This document shows positions 1 to 10,224 of a DNA stretch of 64,000 bases, piece by piece. Numbering within the stretch: the first letter of the stretch is position 1; every line of letters begins with the position of its first letter. Origin of the DNA: Pseudonocardia broussonetiae (GTDB lineage Bacteria; Actinomycetota; Actinomycetes; Mycobacteriales; Pseudonocardiaceae); contig NZ_CP053564.1 in the NCBI RefSeq assembly GCF_013155125.1, forward strand, positions 7,075,501-7,139,500, in the 5' to 3' direction. A model generated the notes under the pieces. It had not been told where the DNA came from. It did no database searches and saw nothing but the letters and a program-made list of their open reading frames with translations. The position numbers and the translations under genes were made by a program.

Positions 1-955
<955 letters not shown>

Positions 956-971
956 CTAAGGGGGGAAGGCG

Positions 972-1010
972 CCGGGCCCGCCGCTCCTCGACGAGGTGCG
1001 GCGGGCCCGG
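972..1010 (-). terminator. Strong hairpin between the two PII genes
   Basis: Perfect 13-bp arms (CCGGGCCCGCCGC at 972-984 and its complement at 998-1010) enclose a 13-nt loop in the 103-bp gap between the PII genes. Read on the minus strand it is followed by a C-rich run, not a U-tract. It could be a weak terminator, an mRNA-stabilising or processing hairpin, or the boundary that uncouples glnB-glnD from amtB-glnK. Confidence 0.6.
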
Positions 1011-1025
1011 GACGAGCGGTCGAGC

Positions 1026-1367
<342 letters not shown>

Positions 1368-2762
1368 TCAGACCTCCTGACCGGCGGTGGCCGGCTCGTG
1401 GTCGCGCGCCGACTGGGTCGACGCCCCCGCGGCCGGGCGCAGGTTGCCGCCGCCCCGCAGGGTCGAGAAGTCGTAGCCCGACTCCGCGTGCTCGGTCTCG
1501 TCGATGCCCGTGGCCTCGTCCTCGTCGGAGATGCGCAGGCCGATCGTGAACTTCAGCGCGAAGGCGATGATCGCCGTGCCGATGCCGGAGTAGGCGAGCA
1601 CCGCGAGCGCCCCGACGGCCTGGCGCCAGAGCTGGTCGACGCCGCCGCCGTAGAGCAGGCCGTCGACGCCGGCCGCGGAGTCGGCGGTGGCGAAGAAGCC
1701 GATGAGCAGCGTGCCGGCGAGACCGCCGACGAGGTGGACGCCGACGACGTCGAGCGAGTCGTCGAAGCCGAAGCGGAACTTCAGGCCGACGGCCAGGGCG
1801 CACAGGACGCTGGCGATGGCACCGACCGCGATGGCGCCCAGCGGCGACACCGAGGAGCAGGCCGGGGTGATCGCGACGAGGCCCGCGACGACGCCGGAGG
1901 CGGCACCGAGGCTCGTGGGGTGACCGTCGCGGAAGCGCTCGACGAGCAGCCAGGCGATCATGGCCGCCGCGGTGGCGACGATGGTGTTGAGGAAGGCGAA
2001 CGCCGAGATGGCGCCCGAGCCGACCGCGGAGCCGGCGTTGAAGCCGAACCAGCCGAACCACAGGATGCCGGCGCCGAGCATGACCAGCGTGAGGTTGTGC
2101 GGGCGCATGGGCTCGCGCGGCCAGCCGCGGCGCTTGCCGATGACGATCGCGAGGACCAGCGCGGCGATACCGGCGTTGATGTGGACGGCCGTGCCGCCCG
2201 CGAAGTCGATCGCGGCGAGGTCGTTGGCGATCCAGCCGCCCGCACCCGCGGTGACGTCGTCGAAGGCGAAGACCCAGTGCGCGACGGGGAAGTAGATGAC
2301 CGACACCCAGATGCCGGCGAAGACCAGCCAGGAGCCGAACTTCATGCGGTCGGCGACCGCACCCGAGATCAGGGCGACGGTGATGATCGCGAACGTGGCC
2401 TGGAAGCCGACGAACACCAGGGTCGGGATCGTGCCGACCAGCGGGACGGCCACCTCGGCGCCGGTCTCGGCGTCGGCGAGGTAGGTGCCCGCGGTGAGGC
2501 CCTGCAGGCCGGCGAACTGCGCCGGGTCACCGACGATGCCCGCGTCGCCGACGCTCGTGCCGAACGTCATCGAGTAGCCGTAGAGCACCCACAGGACGCC
2601 GACCAGGCCGACCGAGGCGAAGCTCATCATCATCATGTTCAGCACGCTCTTGCTGCGCACCATGCCGCCGTAGAACAGCGCGAGTCCCGGTGTCATGAGC
2701 AACACCAGGGCCGTCGCCGTCATCATCCAGGCGGTATCGCCGGTATCGGGCACTCCAGGCAC
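1368..2762 (-). CDS. amtB: Ammonium transporter AmtB
   Basis: A 464-residue Amt/MEP/Rh channel with about 11 membrane helices. The N-terminus [20 protein letters not shown] is diagnostic. The pore histidines are visible in PVAHWVF (first twin His) and VHLVGGLAG (second twin His). A hydrophilic C-terminal tail follows, the usual PII interaction region. It is first in the cluster with glnK, glnB and glnD. A GlnR-type box 82-119 bp upstream of the start predicts induction under nitrogen limitation. Confidence 0.97.
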   Translation of the reverse strand: MPGVPDTGDTAWMMTATALVLLMTPGLALFYGGMVRSKSVLNMMMMSFASVGLVGVLWVLYGYSMTFGTSVGDAGIVGDPAQFAGLQGLTAGTYLADAETGAEVAVPLVGTIPTLVFVGFQATFAIITVALISGAVADRMKFGSWLVFAGIWVSVIYFPVAHWVFAFDDVTAGAGGWIANDLAAIDFAGGTAVHINAGIAALVLAIVIGKRRGWPREPMRPHNLTLVMLGAGILWFGWFGFNAGSAVGSGAISAFAFLNTIVATAAAMIAWLLVERFRDGHPTSLGAASGVVAGLVAITPACSSVSPLGAIAVGAIASVLCALAVGLKFRFGFDDSLDVVGVHLVGGLAGTLLIGFFATADSAAGVDGLLYGGGVDQLWRQAVGALAVLAYSGIGTAIIAFALKFTIGLRISDEDEATGIDETEHAESGYDFSTLRGGGNLRPAAGASTQSARDHEPATAGQEV

Positions 2763-2843
2763 GTCGACTCCTTCCCGTCTGCGCCGCGCTCCGTCCGGAG
2801 TGGACGGGTTCCGCGGCTGGTGCGGGAACTATCGGATCGGCGT

Positions 2844-2881
2844 GTTTCCGTCGTCCTCCACCGGTGTTTCGGCGACGTGAA
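2844..2881 (-). promoter_or_regulatory. GlnR box upstream of amtB
   Basis: On the minus strand the sequence reads TTCAC-n6-GAAAC-n6-GGAGG-n6-GAAAC. The actinobacterial GlnR consensus is gTnAc-n6-GaAAc-n6-gTnAC-n6-GaAAc. Both GAAAC b-sites are exact and spaced 22 bp apart, the first a-site matches 4 of 5 positions, and the second a-site is poor. It lies 82-119 bp before the amtB ATG. Match and position are seen in the sequence; GlnR binding is inferred from the known consensus. Confidence 0.72.
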
Positions 2882-2916
2882 CGAGGCCCCCTCGCGAGTT
2901 ACATCCGCATGACGCG

Positions 2917-4500
2917 TCAGCTCAGCAGGGCGTCGACGTAGGCGGCGGGCTCGAACGGCGCCAGGTCGTCGGGGCCCTCGCCGAGCCCGACGAGCTTCAC
3001 CGGAACCCCGAGCTCCCGCTGGACGCGGAAGACGATGCCGCCCTTGGCGGTGCCGTCGAGCTTGGTCAGGACGATGCCGGTGACCTTGACGACGTCGCCG
3101 AACACCCGCGCCTGCGTCAGCCCGTTCTGGCCCGTGGTGGCGTCGAGGACGAGGAGCACCTCGTCGACCTCGGCCTGGCGCGACACGACCCGCTTCACCT
3201 TGTCGAGCTCGTCCATCAGGCCGGTCTTGGTGTGCAGCCGGCCCGCGGTGTCGAGCAGCACCACGTCGGCGCCCTCGCCGGCGCCGCGCTTGACGGCGTC
3301 GAACGCGACGCTCGCCGGGTCGGCCCCCTCGGCGCCGCGCACGACGGTCGCCCCGGCCCGCTCGCCCCAGGTGACGAGCTGCTCGGCGGCGGCGGCGCGG
3401 AACGTGTCGGCCGCGCCGAGCACCACCCGGTGCCCGCCCGCGACGAGCACCCGTGCCAGCTTGCCGGTGGTCGTGGTCTTGCCGGTGCCGTTGACGCCGA
3501 CGACGAGCAGCACCGCGGGCCGCCCGTCGTGGGGCAGCGCGCGGACGGAGCGGTCGAGCTCGGGGCGCAGGGCCTCGGTGAGGACGTCCTTGAGCAGCTG
3601 GCGGGCCTGCTCGGCGGTGCGGACGCCGCGGGCCGCCAGCTCGGTGCGGAGCCGGTCGATCAGCTCGGCGGTGGTCTCGGGGCCGAGGTCGGCCTGCAGG
3701 AGGGTGGCCTCGACGTCCTCCCACGACTCCTCGTCCAGCTCCCCCGCGCCGAGCAGGCCCAGCAGTCCCTGGCCGAAGCCGGAGCGGGAGCGGGCGAGGC
3801 GGCCGCGGAGGCGCTCGAGCCGGCCGCCGGGTGGGGCGATCTCCTCGGTGGGGGTCGGGGCCGGGGTGGTGGGGGCCGGGGTCGTGTCGGTCGGGGGTGT
3901 GGTCGGTGTCGTGGTCGGGGGTGTCGCGGTTGGTGTCGCCGTCGGGGGCGTCGCCGTCGGTGTCGCCGTCGGGGGCGTCGCCGTCGGGGCGCTCGGCGCG
4001 GTCGGGGCCGAGCCGTTGGTGGACGGGACCGGGGTCGCCGTCGGGGGCCGCTCGGTCGTCCGGGGCGGTTCGGTCGTGGGGGCCGAGGGGGCCGTCGGAG
4101 CCGTCGGAGCCGACGGGGCCGTCGGGGCCGACGACGTCCCCAGCGGCGGCATGGGGGTGGCCGTCGTCGGCTCGGCGTCGACGGGGCGCTCCGCCTCGGG
4201 GCGGGTGGTGGTGTCGAGCCCGGGGGTGACGTCGGCCGGGGGCGCGGTGGCGGCCGGCGGCTCGACCGGCGGCGCGGACGGGGTGGCAGCACCGGTGCCG
4301 GGGGCGAACGAGAACCCGCCGCCGGCCTGGTAGGTGCCACCGCGCGGCTTGGGCTTGGCGGCCTCGTCGGCGCGCTCCAGCTCCTCGGCCTGGCGCAGGC
4401 TGATGCGGCGGCGGTTGCGGAGCACCAGCCCCACGACGAGGGCGATGAGCACGACCGCAGCCACGACCGCGACGACGATCCACAGGGTCTCCGGGGTCAC
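2917..4500 (-). CDS. ftsY: Signal recognition particle receptor FtsY
   Basis: The SRP receptor GTPase that docks Ffh-ribosome complexes at the membrane. The 527 residues comprise an N-terminal membrane helix (about 5-28), an unusually long Pro/Thr/Ala-rich low-complexity linker (about 60-215, with repeated TATPP-type units), then the NG domain. The G-motifs are clear: [10 protein letters not shown] at about 335, [10 protein letters not shown] (insertion box), DTAGR near 417 and [10 protein letters not shown] near 489. The start next to a hydrophobic segment ([20 protein letters not shown]) supports a membrane-anchored form as in other actinobacteria. It lies downstream of smc with a 467-bp repeat-bearing gap. 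Confidence 0.96.
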   Translation of the reverse strand: MTPETLWIVVAVVAAVVLIALVVGLVLRNRRRISLRQAEELERADEAAKPKPRGGTYQAGGGFSFAPGTGAATPSAPPVEPPAATAPPADVTPGLDTTTRPEAERPVDAEPTTATPMPPLGTSSAPTAPSAPTAPTAPSAPTTEPPRTTERPPTATPVPSTNGSAPTAPSAPTATPPTATPTATPPTATPTATPPTTTPTTPPTDTTPAPTTPAPTPTEEIAPPGGRLERLRGRLARSRSGFGQGLLGLLGAGELDEESWEDVEATLLQADLGPETTAELIDRLRTELAARGVRTAEQARQLLKDVLTEALRPELDRSVRALPHDGRPAVLLVVGVNGTGKTTTTGKLARVLVAGGHRVVLGAADTFRAAAAEQLVTWGERAGATVVRGAEGADPASVAFDAVKRGAGEGADVVLLDTAGRLHTKTGLMDELDKVKRVVSRQAEVDEVLLVLDATTGQNGLTQARVFGDVVKVTGIVLTKLDGTAKGGIVFRVQRELGVPVKLVGLGEGPDDLAPFEPAAYVDALLS

Positions 4501-4555
4501 CCGACCAGCCTGTCATGCCCCGGCCGAGCCCACCGGCCCCGGCACCCCACCCACC

Positions 4556-4696
4556 GTGATCGTCGGAAGTGCACCACCACGGCCCCCGTCACGGCCCTGC
4601 CGTCGCACTCCCGACGATCATCGGCCGGTGATCGCCGGAACCGCACCACCACGGTCCCCCCGACGACCCCCACGTGACACTCCCGGCGATCACCGG
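4556..4696. repeat. Dispersed hairpin repeat, family B (copy 1)
   Basis: Two consecutive imperfect hairpins are built on the motif TGATCGTCGG...CCGACGATCA, with a GTGCACCACCACGG-type interior. The same architecture (TGATCGYCGGA at each end, GTGACAC/GTCGCAC at the inner arms) recurs within the two ~236-bp direct repeats at 33066-33303 and 33655-33890. Arm similarity is visible by eye; the exact consensus would need alignment. Confidence 0.65.
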
Positions 4697-4777
4697 CACG
4701 ACCCGCCCCCGCCCGCCCGCCGCCACGCGTCCCCGCCCGCCGCTCACTCACCCCGCCCGCCGCTCACCCACCCGCCC

Positions 4778-4834
4778 GTTGCAGGAAGGCCACCTTCACG
4801 CCACGAACCGTCCACAAGGTGGCCTTGCTGCAAC
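4778..4834. repeat. 57-bp palindromic repeat, family A (copy 1)
   Basis: A stem-loop of 24 + 9 + 24 nt. The outer 19 nt, GTTGCAGGAAGGCCACCTT, pair with 4816-4834 with one mismatch. Same length and outer sequence as copies at 6787-6843 (inside smc) and 31688-31744. This copy is intergenic, upstream of ftsY and downstream of smc. The inner stem has diverged more than in the other two copies. Confidence 0.85.
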
Positions 4835-4967
4835 TCGGGCCGCGCCACCCCGGACCGCGCCACCCCGCGCCGTCCCCGCCCGAACACCACCCCAGCCCGG
4901 CCCAACCCCCAGAAACAGGTCGTGAGCGCCAACCGTGCCCCCAGCCACGGTTTCCGCTCACGGGCTC

Positions 4968-7900
4968 TCAGCTCGCCGGCCTCAACCGCTGGCTGATCAC
5001 CGTCGTGATCCCGTCCCCCCGCATCGCCACGCCGTACAGCGCGTCGGCGACCTCCATCGTCGGCTTCTGGTGCGTGATCACGATGAGCTGGCTGGTGGCG
5101 CGCAGCTCCTCCATCAGGCTGATCAGGCGCCGGAGGTTGACGTCGTCGAGGGCGGCCTCGATCTCGTCGAGGATGTAGAACGGCGAGGGGCGGGCGCGGA
5201 AGATCGCGACCAGCAGGGCCATGGCCGTCAGCGACCGCTCCCCGCCCGACAGCAGCGACAGCCGCTTGACCTTCTTGCCCGGCGGGCGGGCCTCGACCTC
5301 GACCCCGGTGGTCAGCATGTCCTCGGGGTCGGTGAGCACGAGCCGGCCCTCGCCGCCGGGGAACAGGGTCTCGAAGACCACCGTGAACTCGCGCGCCACG
5401 TCCTCGTACGCCTGCGCGAACACCTCGAGGATCTTGTCGTCGACCTCGCGGACGACGGTGAGCAGGTCGCGGCGGGTGTTCTTGAGGTCCTCGAGCTGCG
5501 TCGACAGGAACCGGTAGCGCTCCTCCAGCGCCGCGAACTCCTCCAGCGCGAGCGGGTTGACCCGGCCCAGCAGCGCCAGGTCCTTCTCCGCGCGGGCCGC
5601 CCGGCGCTCCTGCGTGGCGCGGTCGTAGGGCATGGCGGGCGGGGCGGTGACGTCCTCGCCCCGCTCGCGCGCCGCCTCGTACTCCGCGACCTCGGCGAGC
5701 GAGGCGGGCACCGGGGCGTCCGGCCCGTACTCGGCGACGAGGTCCTCGACGCCCAGGCCGTGGTCGGCCAGCACCTTCTCCGTGACCTGCTCGAGGCGCA
5801 GCCGCGACTGCGCGCGCAGCACCTCGTCGCGGTGCACGGCGTCGGTCAGCTTCTCCATCAGCGCGGTGAGGCGCTGCGCGGTGAGCCGGACCTCGCCGAG
5901 CTCGCGCTCGCGCGCGTCGCGGGCGGCGGCGGCCGCGTCGCGCTCGGCCGCGGCGACGGCCAGGGACTGCGCGATCCGCGCGCACGCCACCTCCCCCGCC
6001 TCGACGACGAGCGCGGCCACCGCGGCCCCGCGCTCCCGCGCCTCCCGGGCGGCCGCGGCGCGCTCGCGGGCCATCCGCTCCGACGACGCCTGCCGCCGCA
6101 GCGACTCCGCCCGCCCCGAGATCGCCCGCGCCCGCTCCTCGGCGGTGCGCAGCGCGAGGCGGGCGTCGACCTCCGACGAGCGGGCCGTCTCGACGGCGTC
6201 GGCGGCGGCGTCGCGCACCTCGGTGTCGGGCTCGTCGTCGACCGGCTCGTCCTCGGCGACGGCGAGCTGCTGCTCGGCGGCCTCCAGGGCGAGGAGGGCG
6301 TCGGAGCGCCGGGACTCGACGGCGTCGCGCCGCTCGCGCAGCCGCTGCGCCTCGGCCGCGGCCGAGCGGACGGCCTGCTCCATCCGTCCGAGCTGCGCCG
6401 ACGCCGCCGACCGACGCTGCTCCGCCGCGTTCTGCGCCCGCCGGGCCGCCTCGACCTCGGCCTGGCGCGCCGACTCCTCGGCCCGCGCGCCCTCCAGCGC
6501 CGGGCGCAGGCGGGTCAGCTCCTCCTCGACGCCGTCGCGGGCCTGCGCGGCCTCGGTGACGGCGGCCTGGACGTCGAGCGCGCTGGTCGCCGTGCCCGAT
6601 CCCCCGGACGCGCGGGCGGCGCCGAGCACGTCGCCCTCGGCGGTGACGGCGGTGAGCGCGGGGTCGGCGGCGACCACGGCCGCGGCGTCGTCGAGGGAGT
6701 CGACGGCGACGACCCCGGAGAGCAGCCGGCGGACGGCGGAGGCGACGGGGCCGTCGGGCGCGACCCCCTCGGCCACCCAGCGCGCCGTTGCAGGAAAGCC
6801 ACTTTCCTGCAACGAGGTTGCGTGAACGTGGCTTTCCTGCAACTCGGCGGACCCCACCACCAGCACCGCCCGCCCCGCATCCCGGGCCCGCAGCAGCCGC
6901 AGCGCCCCCACCGCCGCCCCCGCGTCCGCCACCGCCACCGCGTCGGCCAGCTCCCCCAGCACCGCCGCGACGGCCGTCCGCGCCCACGGCTCCACCGTCA
7001 GCAGCCCGGGGACCGCGCCCAGCACCCCGTCCTCCCCCAACAGCGACGCCGAGCCGTCCTTGCGCGCCAGCCCCACCGACAGCGCGTCGACCCGCGCCCG
7101 CCAGTGCGCCCGCTGCTTCTCCGCCTCCCGCTCCTGCGCCACCAGGTCGGCCACCCGCGCGCGGGCCGCGTCGAGCCCTTCGACGGCGGCGACCCGGCGC
7201 TCCTCCAGCTCGGCGGGCACGTCCCCGGAGTCGACGGCGTCGCCCGCCTCCTCCAGCTCCGAGCGCGCCGACGCCGTGCGGTCCTCGGCCTCGGCCAGCG
7301 CGTCGGACAGGCGCTCGATCTCGTCGGCCGTGGCCGCTGCGGTGCTGCGCATCGCCTCCGCGCGCCCGGCGAGGGTGGCCAGCCCGGCGCGGCGGTCGGC
7401 CAGCGCGCGGACCGCGGCCCGGTGCGCGCGCTCCGCGGCGGCGAGGGTGCGCTCGTGCTCGGCGCGGGTCTCCAGGATCTCGGCGAGCGCGGCCCGGGCC
7501 TCGGTGACGGCCCCGACCAGCTCGTCCTCCTGCTCGGCGACGGCCTCGGCCTCGGCCTCGAGCTGGTCGGGGTCGCGCCCGGGGGTGCGCTCCTCGGCCG
7601 AGCCCGCGAGGTGGCGGCCGCGCTCCTGGGCGAGGCGGACGGTGCCCGCGAGGCGCTCGGCCAGCGCGGAGAGGCGGTACCAGGTGTCCTGCGCGGCGGC
7701 CAGGAGCGGCGCGTCGGCGGCCAGCGCCGTCTCCAGCCGCTCCTGCTCCACGCGCGCCACGGACAGCTGCTCCTCGACCTCCGCGCGCCGCGCCCGCGCC
7801 GCGGACTCGTCGGCCTCCTCGCGGGCGAGGGAGTCGCGCAGGGTCACGAGGTCGTCGGCGGCCAGGCGCAGCCGGGAGTCGCGCAGGTCGGCCTGCACGC

Positions 7901-8549
7901 TCTGCGCGCGGCGCGCGATCTCGGCCTGGCGCCCGAGCGGCTTGAGCTGGCGGCGCAGCTCGGCGGTGAGGTCGGTCAGGCGCGTGAGGTTGGCCTGCAT
8001 CGCGTCGAGCTTGCGGAGGGCCTTCTCCTTGCGCTTGCGGTGCTTGAGGACGCCCGCGGCCTCCTCGATGTAGGCGCGGCGGTCCTCGGGCTTGCTCTGC
8101 AGCACCGAGTCGAGCTGCCCCTGCCCGACGATGACGTGCATCTCCCGGCCGATGCCGGAGTCGCTCAGCAGCTCCTGGATGTCGAGCAGCCGGCACGAGG
8201 AGCCGTTGATCTCGTACTCGCCCGCGCCGTCGCGGAACATCCGGCGCGTGATCGACACCTCGGAGTACTCGATCGGCAGCGCCCCGTCGGAGTTGTCGAT
8301 CGTCAGCGTCACCTCGGCGCGGCCCAGCGGCGCCCGCCCGGACGTGCCGGCGAAGATGACGTCCTCCATCTTGCCGCCGCGCAGCGCCTTCGCGCCCTGC
8401 TCGCCCAACACCCAGCTGATCGCGTCGACGACGTTGGACTTGCCCGAGCCGTTCGGCCCCACGACGCAGGTGATGCCGGGTTCGAGGCGCAGCGTCGTCG
8501 CCGAGGCGAAGGACTTGAAGCCCTTCAGCGTCAGGCTCTTGAGGTGCAC
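4968..8549 (-). CDS. smc: Chromosome segregation/condensation protein SMC
   Basis: A 1193-residue SMC ATPase that organises replicated origins with ScpA/ScpB. Walker A is at 31-38 (GPNGSGKSN) and the C-terminal signature is LSGGERSLTAMALL. Two very long coiled coils, rich in Ala, Glu and Arg, flank a hinge around residues 500-660. Residues about 570-588 of the hinge (LQESHVHATSLQESGFPAT) are encoded by a 57-bp palindromic repeat, an in-frame insertion. The GTG start has an AGGAGAG ribosome site, and a TACTCT -10-like hexamer lies at 8577-8582 on the minus strand. The neighbours acyP and ftsY match the mycobacterial order. Confidence 0.97.
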   Translation of the reverse strand: MHLKSLTLKGFKSFASATTLRLEPGITCVVGPNGSGKSNVVDAISWVLGEQGAKALRGGKMEDVIFAGTSGRAPLGRAEVTLTIDNSDGALPIEYSEVSITRRMFRDGAGEYEINGSSCRLLDIQELLSDSGIGREMHVIVGQGQLDSVLQSKPEDRRAYIEEAAGVLKHRKRKEKALRKLDAMQANLTRLTDLTAELRRQLKPLGRQAEIARRAQSVQADLRDSRLRLAADDLVTLRDSLAREEADESAARARRAEVEEQLSVARVEQERLETALAADAPLLAAAQDTWYRLSALAERLAGTVRLAQERGRHLAGSAEERTPGRDPDQLEAEAEAVAEQEDELVGAVTEARAALAEILETRAEHERTLAAAERAHRAAVRALADRRAGLATLAGRAEAMRSTAAATADEIERLSDALAEAEDRTASARSELEEAGDAVDSGDVPAELEERRVAAVEGLDAARARVADLVAQEREAEKQRAHWRARVDALSVGLARKDGSASLLGEDGVLGAVPGLLTVEPWARTAVAAVLGELADAVAVADAGAAVGALRLLRARDAGRAVLVVGSAELQESHVHATSLQESGFPATARWVAEGVAPDGPVASAVRRLLSGVVAVDSLDDAAAVVAADPALTAVTAEGDVLGAARASGGSGTATSALDVQAAVTEAAQARDGVEEELTRLRPALEGARAEESARQAEVEAARRAQNAAEQRRSAASAQLGRMEQAVRSAAAEAQRLRERRDAVESRRSDALLALEAAEQQLAVAEDEPVDDEPDTEVRDAAADAVETARSSEVDARLALRTAEERARAISGRAESLRRQASSERMARERAAAAREARERGAAVAALVVEAGEVACARIAQSLAVAAAERDAAAAARDARERELGEVRLTAQRLTALMEKLTDAVHRDEVLRAQSRLRLEQVTEKVLADHGLGVEDLVAEYGPDAPVPASLAEVAEYEAARERGEDVTAPPAMPYDRATQERRAARAEKDLALLGRVNPLALEEFAALEERYRFLSTQLEDLKNTRRDLLTVVREVDDKILEVFAQAYEDVAREFTVVFETLFPGGEGRLVLTDPEDMLTTGVEVEARPPGKKVKRLSLLSGGERSLTAMALLVAIFRARPSPFYILDEIEAALDDVNLRRLISLMEELRATSQLIVITHQKPTMEVADALYGVAMRGDGITTVISQRLRPAS
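6787..6843. repeat. 57-bp palindromic repeat, family A (copy 2), in frame within smc
   Basis: Same 24 + 9 + 24 stem-loop as copies 1 and 3, with outer arm GTTGCAGGAAAGCCAC. Its first 27 bp are also a perfect inverted repeat (12-3-12). It is exactly 57 bp, 19 codons, so it does not disturb the smc frame, and it adds LQESHVHATSLQESGFPAT to the hinge. The interior resembles copy 3, so these two look more recently related than copy 1. Confidence 0.9.
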
Positions 8550-8600
8550 GGCTCTCCTGCGTCGGGCGGGCCCCGCAGAGTAGCGATCGGCGCAGCCCCG

Positions 8601-9869
8601 CTAGGCGCGCGCCCCTGCGCGCGCACCCACGACGACCACGCCCAGCAGCGCGACGGCGACCGCCGCGACCCCGAATCCCAGCGCCCCGAACCCCGCGACG
8701 GCGACCACGACCCCGGCCAGCACGCCCCCGGCCGCGCCGGCGACGTTCATCGTGACGTCCGACAGCCCCTGGACCTGCGCCCGGTCGGCGAGCGGCACCG
8801 CGTCGGTGAGCAGCGCCGACCCGGCGACCAGCGCCGCCGACCAGCCCAGCCCGAGCGCGACGAGCCCGACGGCCAGCATCGCGGGGTCGGTGGGTGCCGC
8901 CGGGGCGGCCACCAGCCCCGCCGTGACGAGCAGGACCGCGCCGACGACGAGCACCGGGCGCCGGCCCCACCGGTCGGCGAGCACGCCGAACACCGGGCTG
9001 AGCACGTACATCCCCGCGACGTGCAGGCTGATCACCAGCCCGACCACCGACACGGTCGCCCCGCCGTGGTGCATGTGCACCGGCGTCAGCGACATCAGCC
9101 CGACCATCAGCAGGTGCGAGACGGCGATCGCCCCGATGGCGAGCAGCGCCGCGGGGTGCTCGCGCGCCGCGCTCCAGGCGCTGCGGGCGGGGGCGGCCGG
9201 GACCGTGGCGGTGACCGCCGCCTCGCGCTCGCGGGCGAGCACCAGCGGGTCGGGTCGCAGCCCGGCCGCGACGACGGCCGCGGCGGCGGCGAAGGCGACC
9301 GCGGCGAGCAGGAACGGCCCGCTCTGCGCGACGAGCCCGAGCGCCCGGGCCAGCCCCTGCATCGGGCCCGCCAGGTTGGGCCCGGCGACCGCGCCGACCG
9401 TGACCGCCCACACCACGAGCGCCAGCGACCGGGCGCGGGACCCGGGGTCGGCGAGGTCGGTGGCGGCGAACCGCGCCGCCAGCCCGGCGGCCGACGCCGC
9501 CCCGAACGGCACCAGCGCGACGAGCAGCAGCGGCCAGCTCCCGATCGACAGGGCCCCCACGGCTCCGGCGGCGCCCGCCGCACCCGCCCCGTAGCCCAGC
9601 ACCAGCGCGGGCCGGCGCCCCGACCGCGTGGCGAGCCGCGCGACGGGCAGCGCCGCCAGCGCCGTGCCGACGACCATCGCGGTGAGCGCCGCACCGCCCA
9701 CGACGTCGGACCCGGACAGCTCGGCTGCGCTCAGGCTCGCGAGCGCGATGCCCGTGGACACTCCGACCCCGCCGAGCACCTGCGCCACGACCAGCACCCC
9801 GACGACCCGTCGTTGCAGGTCCGAGGTCCGCCCCGGCGTCGTCGTCGGCGCCGCAACATCGTCAGTCAC
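8601..9869 (-). CDS. MFS transporter
   Basis: A 422-residue major facilitator superfamily permease with about 12 hydrophobic segments, a central cytoplasmic loop (about 195-215) and the loop 8-9 motif GVLADRWGRRPVL plus RLATRSGRRPAL after helix 2. The GTG at 9869 was chosen because upstream sequence in the same frame is low-complexity and hydrophilic (Ser/Arg/Gly). The substrate is not predictable; the closest-looking class is drug or metabolite efflux. It sits between smc and acyP, a position that has no such gene in mycobacteria, so it is probably a lineage-specific insertion. Confidence 0.87.
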   Translation of the reverse strand: MTDDVAAPTTTPGRTSDLQRRVVGVLVVAQVLGGVGVSTGIALASLSAAELSGSDVVGGAALTAMVVGTALAALPVARLATRSGRRPALVLGYGAGAAGAAGAVGALSIGSWPLLLVALVPFGAASAAGLAARFAATDLADPGSRARSLALVVWAVTVGAVAGPNLAGPMQGLARALGLVAQSGPFLLAAVAFAAAAAVVAAGLRPDPLVLAREREAAVTATVPAAPARSAWSAAREHPAALLAIGAIAVSHLLMVGLMSLTPVHMHHGGATVSVVGLVISLHVAGMYVLSPVFGVLADRWGRRPVLVVGAVLLVTAGLVAAPAAPTDPAMLAVGLVALGLGWSAALVAGSALLTDAVPLADRAQVQGLSDVTMNVAGAAGGVLAGVVVAVAGFGALGFGVAAVAVALLGVVVVGARAGARA

Positions 9870-9912
9870 CGGGCCATCGTCACCGGTGCGGGGCCGCGGC
9901 GCCAGGGGCCGA

Positions 9913-10203
9913 TCAGGCCTCGACGAACCCGTCGAACCCGCCCCGCGCGTCGCCCCACTGCTCGACGACCTCGTCGACGCGCCCCGGCGCCCGGTCGCCC
10001 CGCAGGAGCACGAGCAGCCGTTCGCAGGAGCGCCGCTCACCCTCCGCGATCACGGCGACACGCCCGTCGCGCAGGTTCCGGGCCTCGCCCACGAGCTGCA
10101 GCTCCCGCGCCCGGCAGCGGGTCCACCACCGGAACCCGACCCCTTGGACGTGGCCGTGGACCCAGGCGGTGAGCCGGACGGAGGAACGCGTGGTGGTACT
10201 CAC
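9913..10203 (-). CDS. acyP: Acylphosphatase
   Basis: A 96-residue acylphosphatase hydrolysing carboxyl-phosphate bonds. The catalytic arginine is in [11 protein letters not shown] and the catalytic asparagine in [10 protein letters not shown]. Family length is about 90-95. The gene commonly precedes smc in actinobacteria, though here an MFS gene intervenes. It is divergent from the CAP-domain gene at 10225, leaving only 21 bp between the two starts. Confidence 0.93.
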   Translation of the reverse strand: MSTTTRSSVRLTAWVHGHVQGVGFRWWTRCRARELQLVGEARNLRDGRVAVIAEGERRSCERLLVLLRGDRAPGRVDEVVEQWGDARGGFDGFVEA

Positions 10204-10224
10204 AAGGCTGCTACGTTACCCGGC

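Larger units (their letters stand above)
4501..4967. other. Repeat-bearing non-coding gap between ftsY and smc
   Basis: There is no convincing gene in these 467 bp. The gap holds two hairpin-forming repeats (family B at 4556-4696 and a 57-bp palindrome at 4778-4834), C-rich low-complexity sequence, and presumably the ftsY promoter, which I could not place. Short open frames here merely translate the repeats. Confidence 0.7.

Noticed and set aside
4497..4751. Small minus-strand frame after ftsY's start
   Set aside because: Its peptide is just the translation of the family B hairpins (DRREC... units), also seen at 33 kb in frames with no ribosome site.
4744..9411. Long open frames in other frames over smc and the MFS gene
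   Set aside because: Compositional shadows of smc, with Arg/Gly-rich translation and no recognisable domain.
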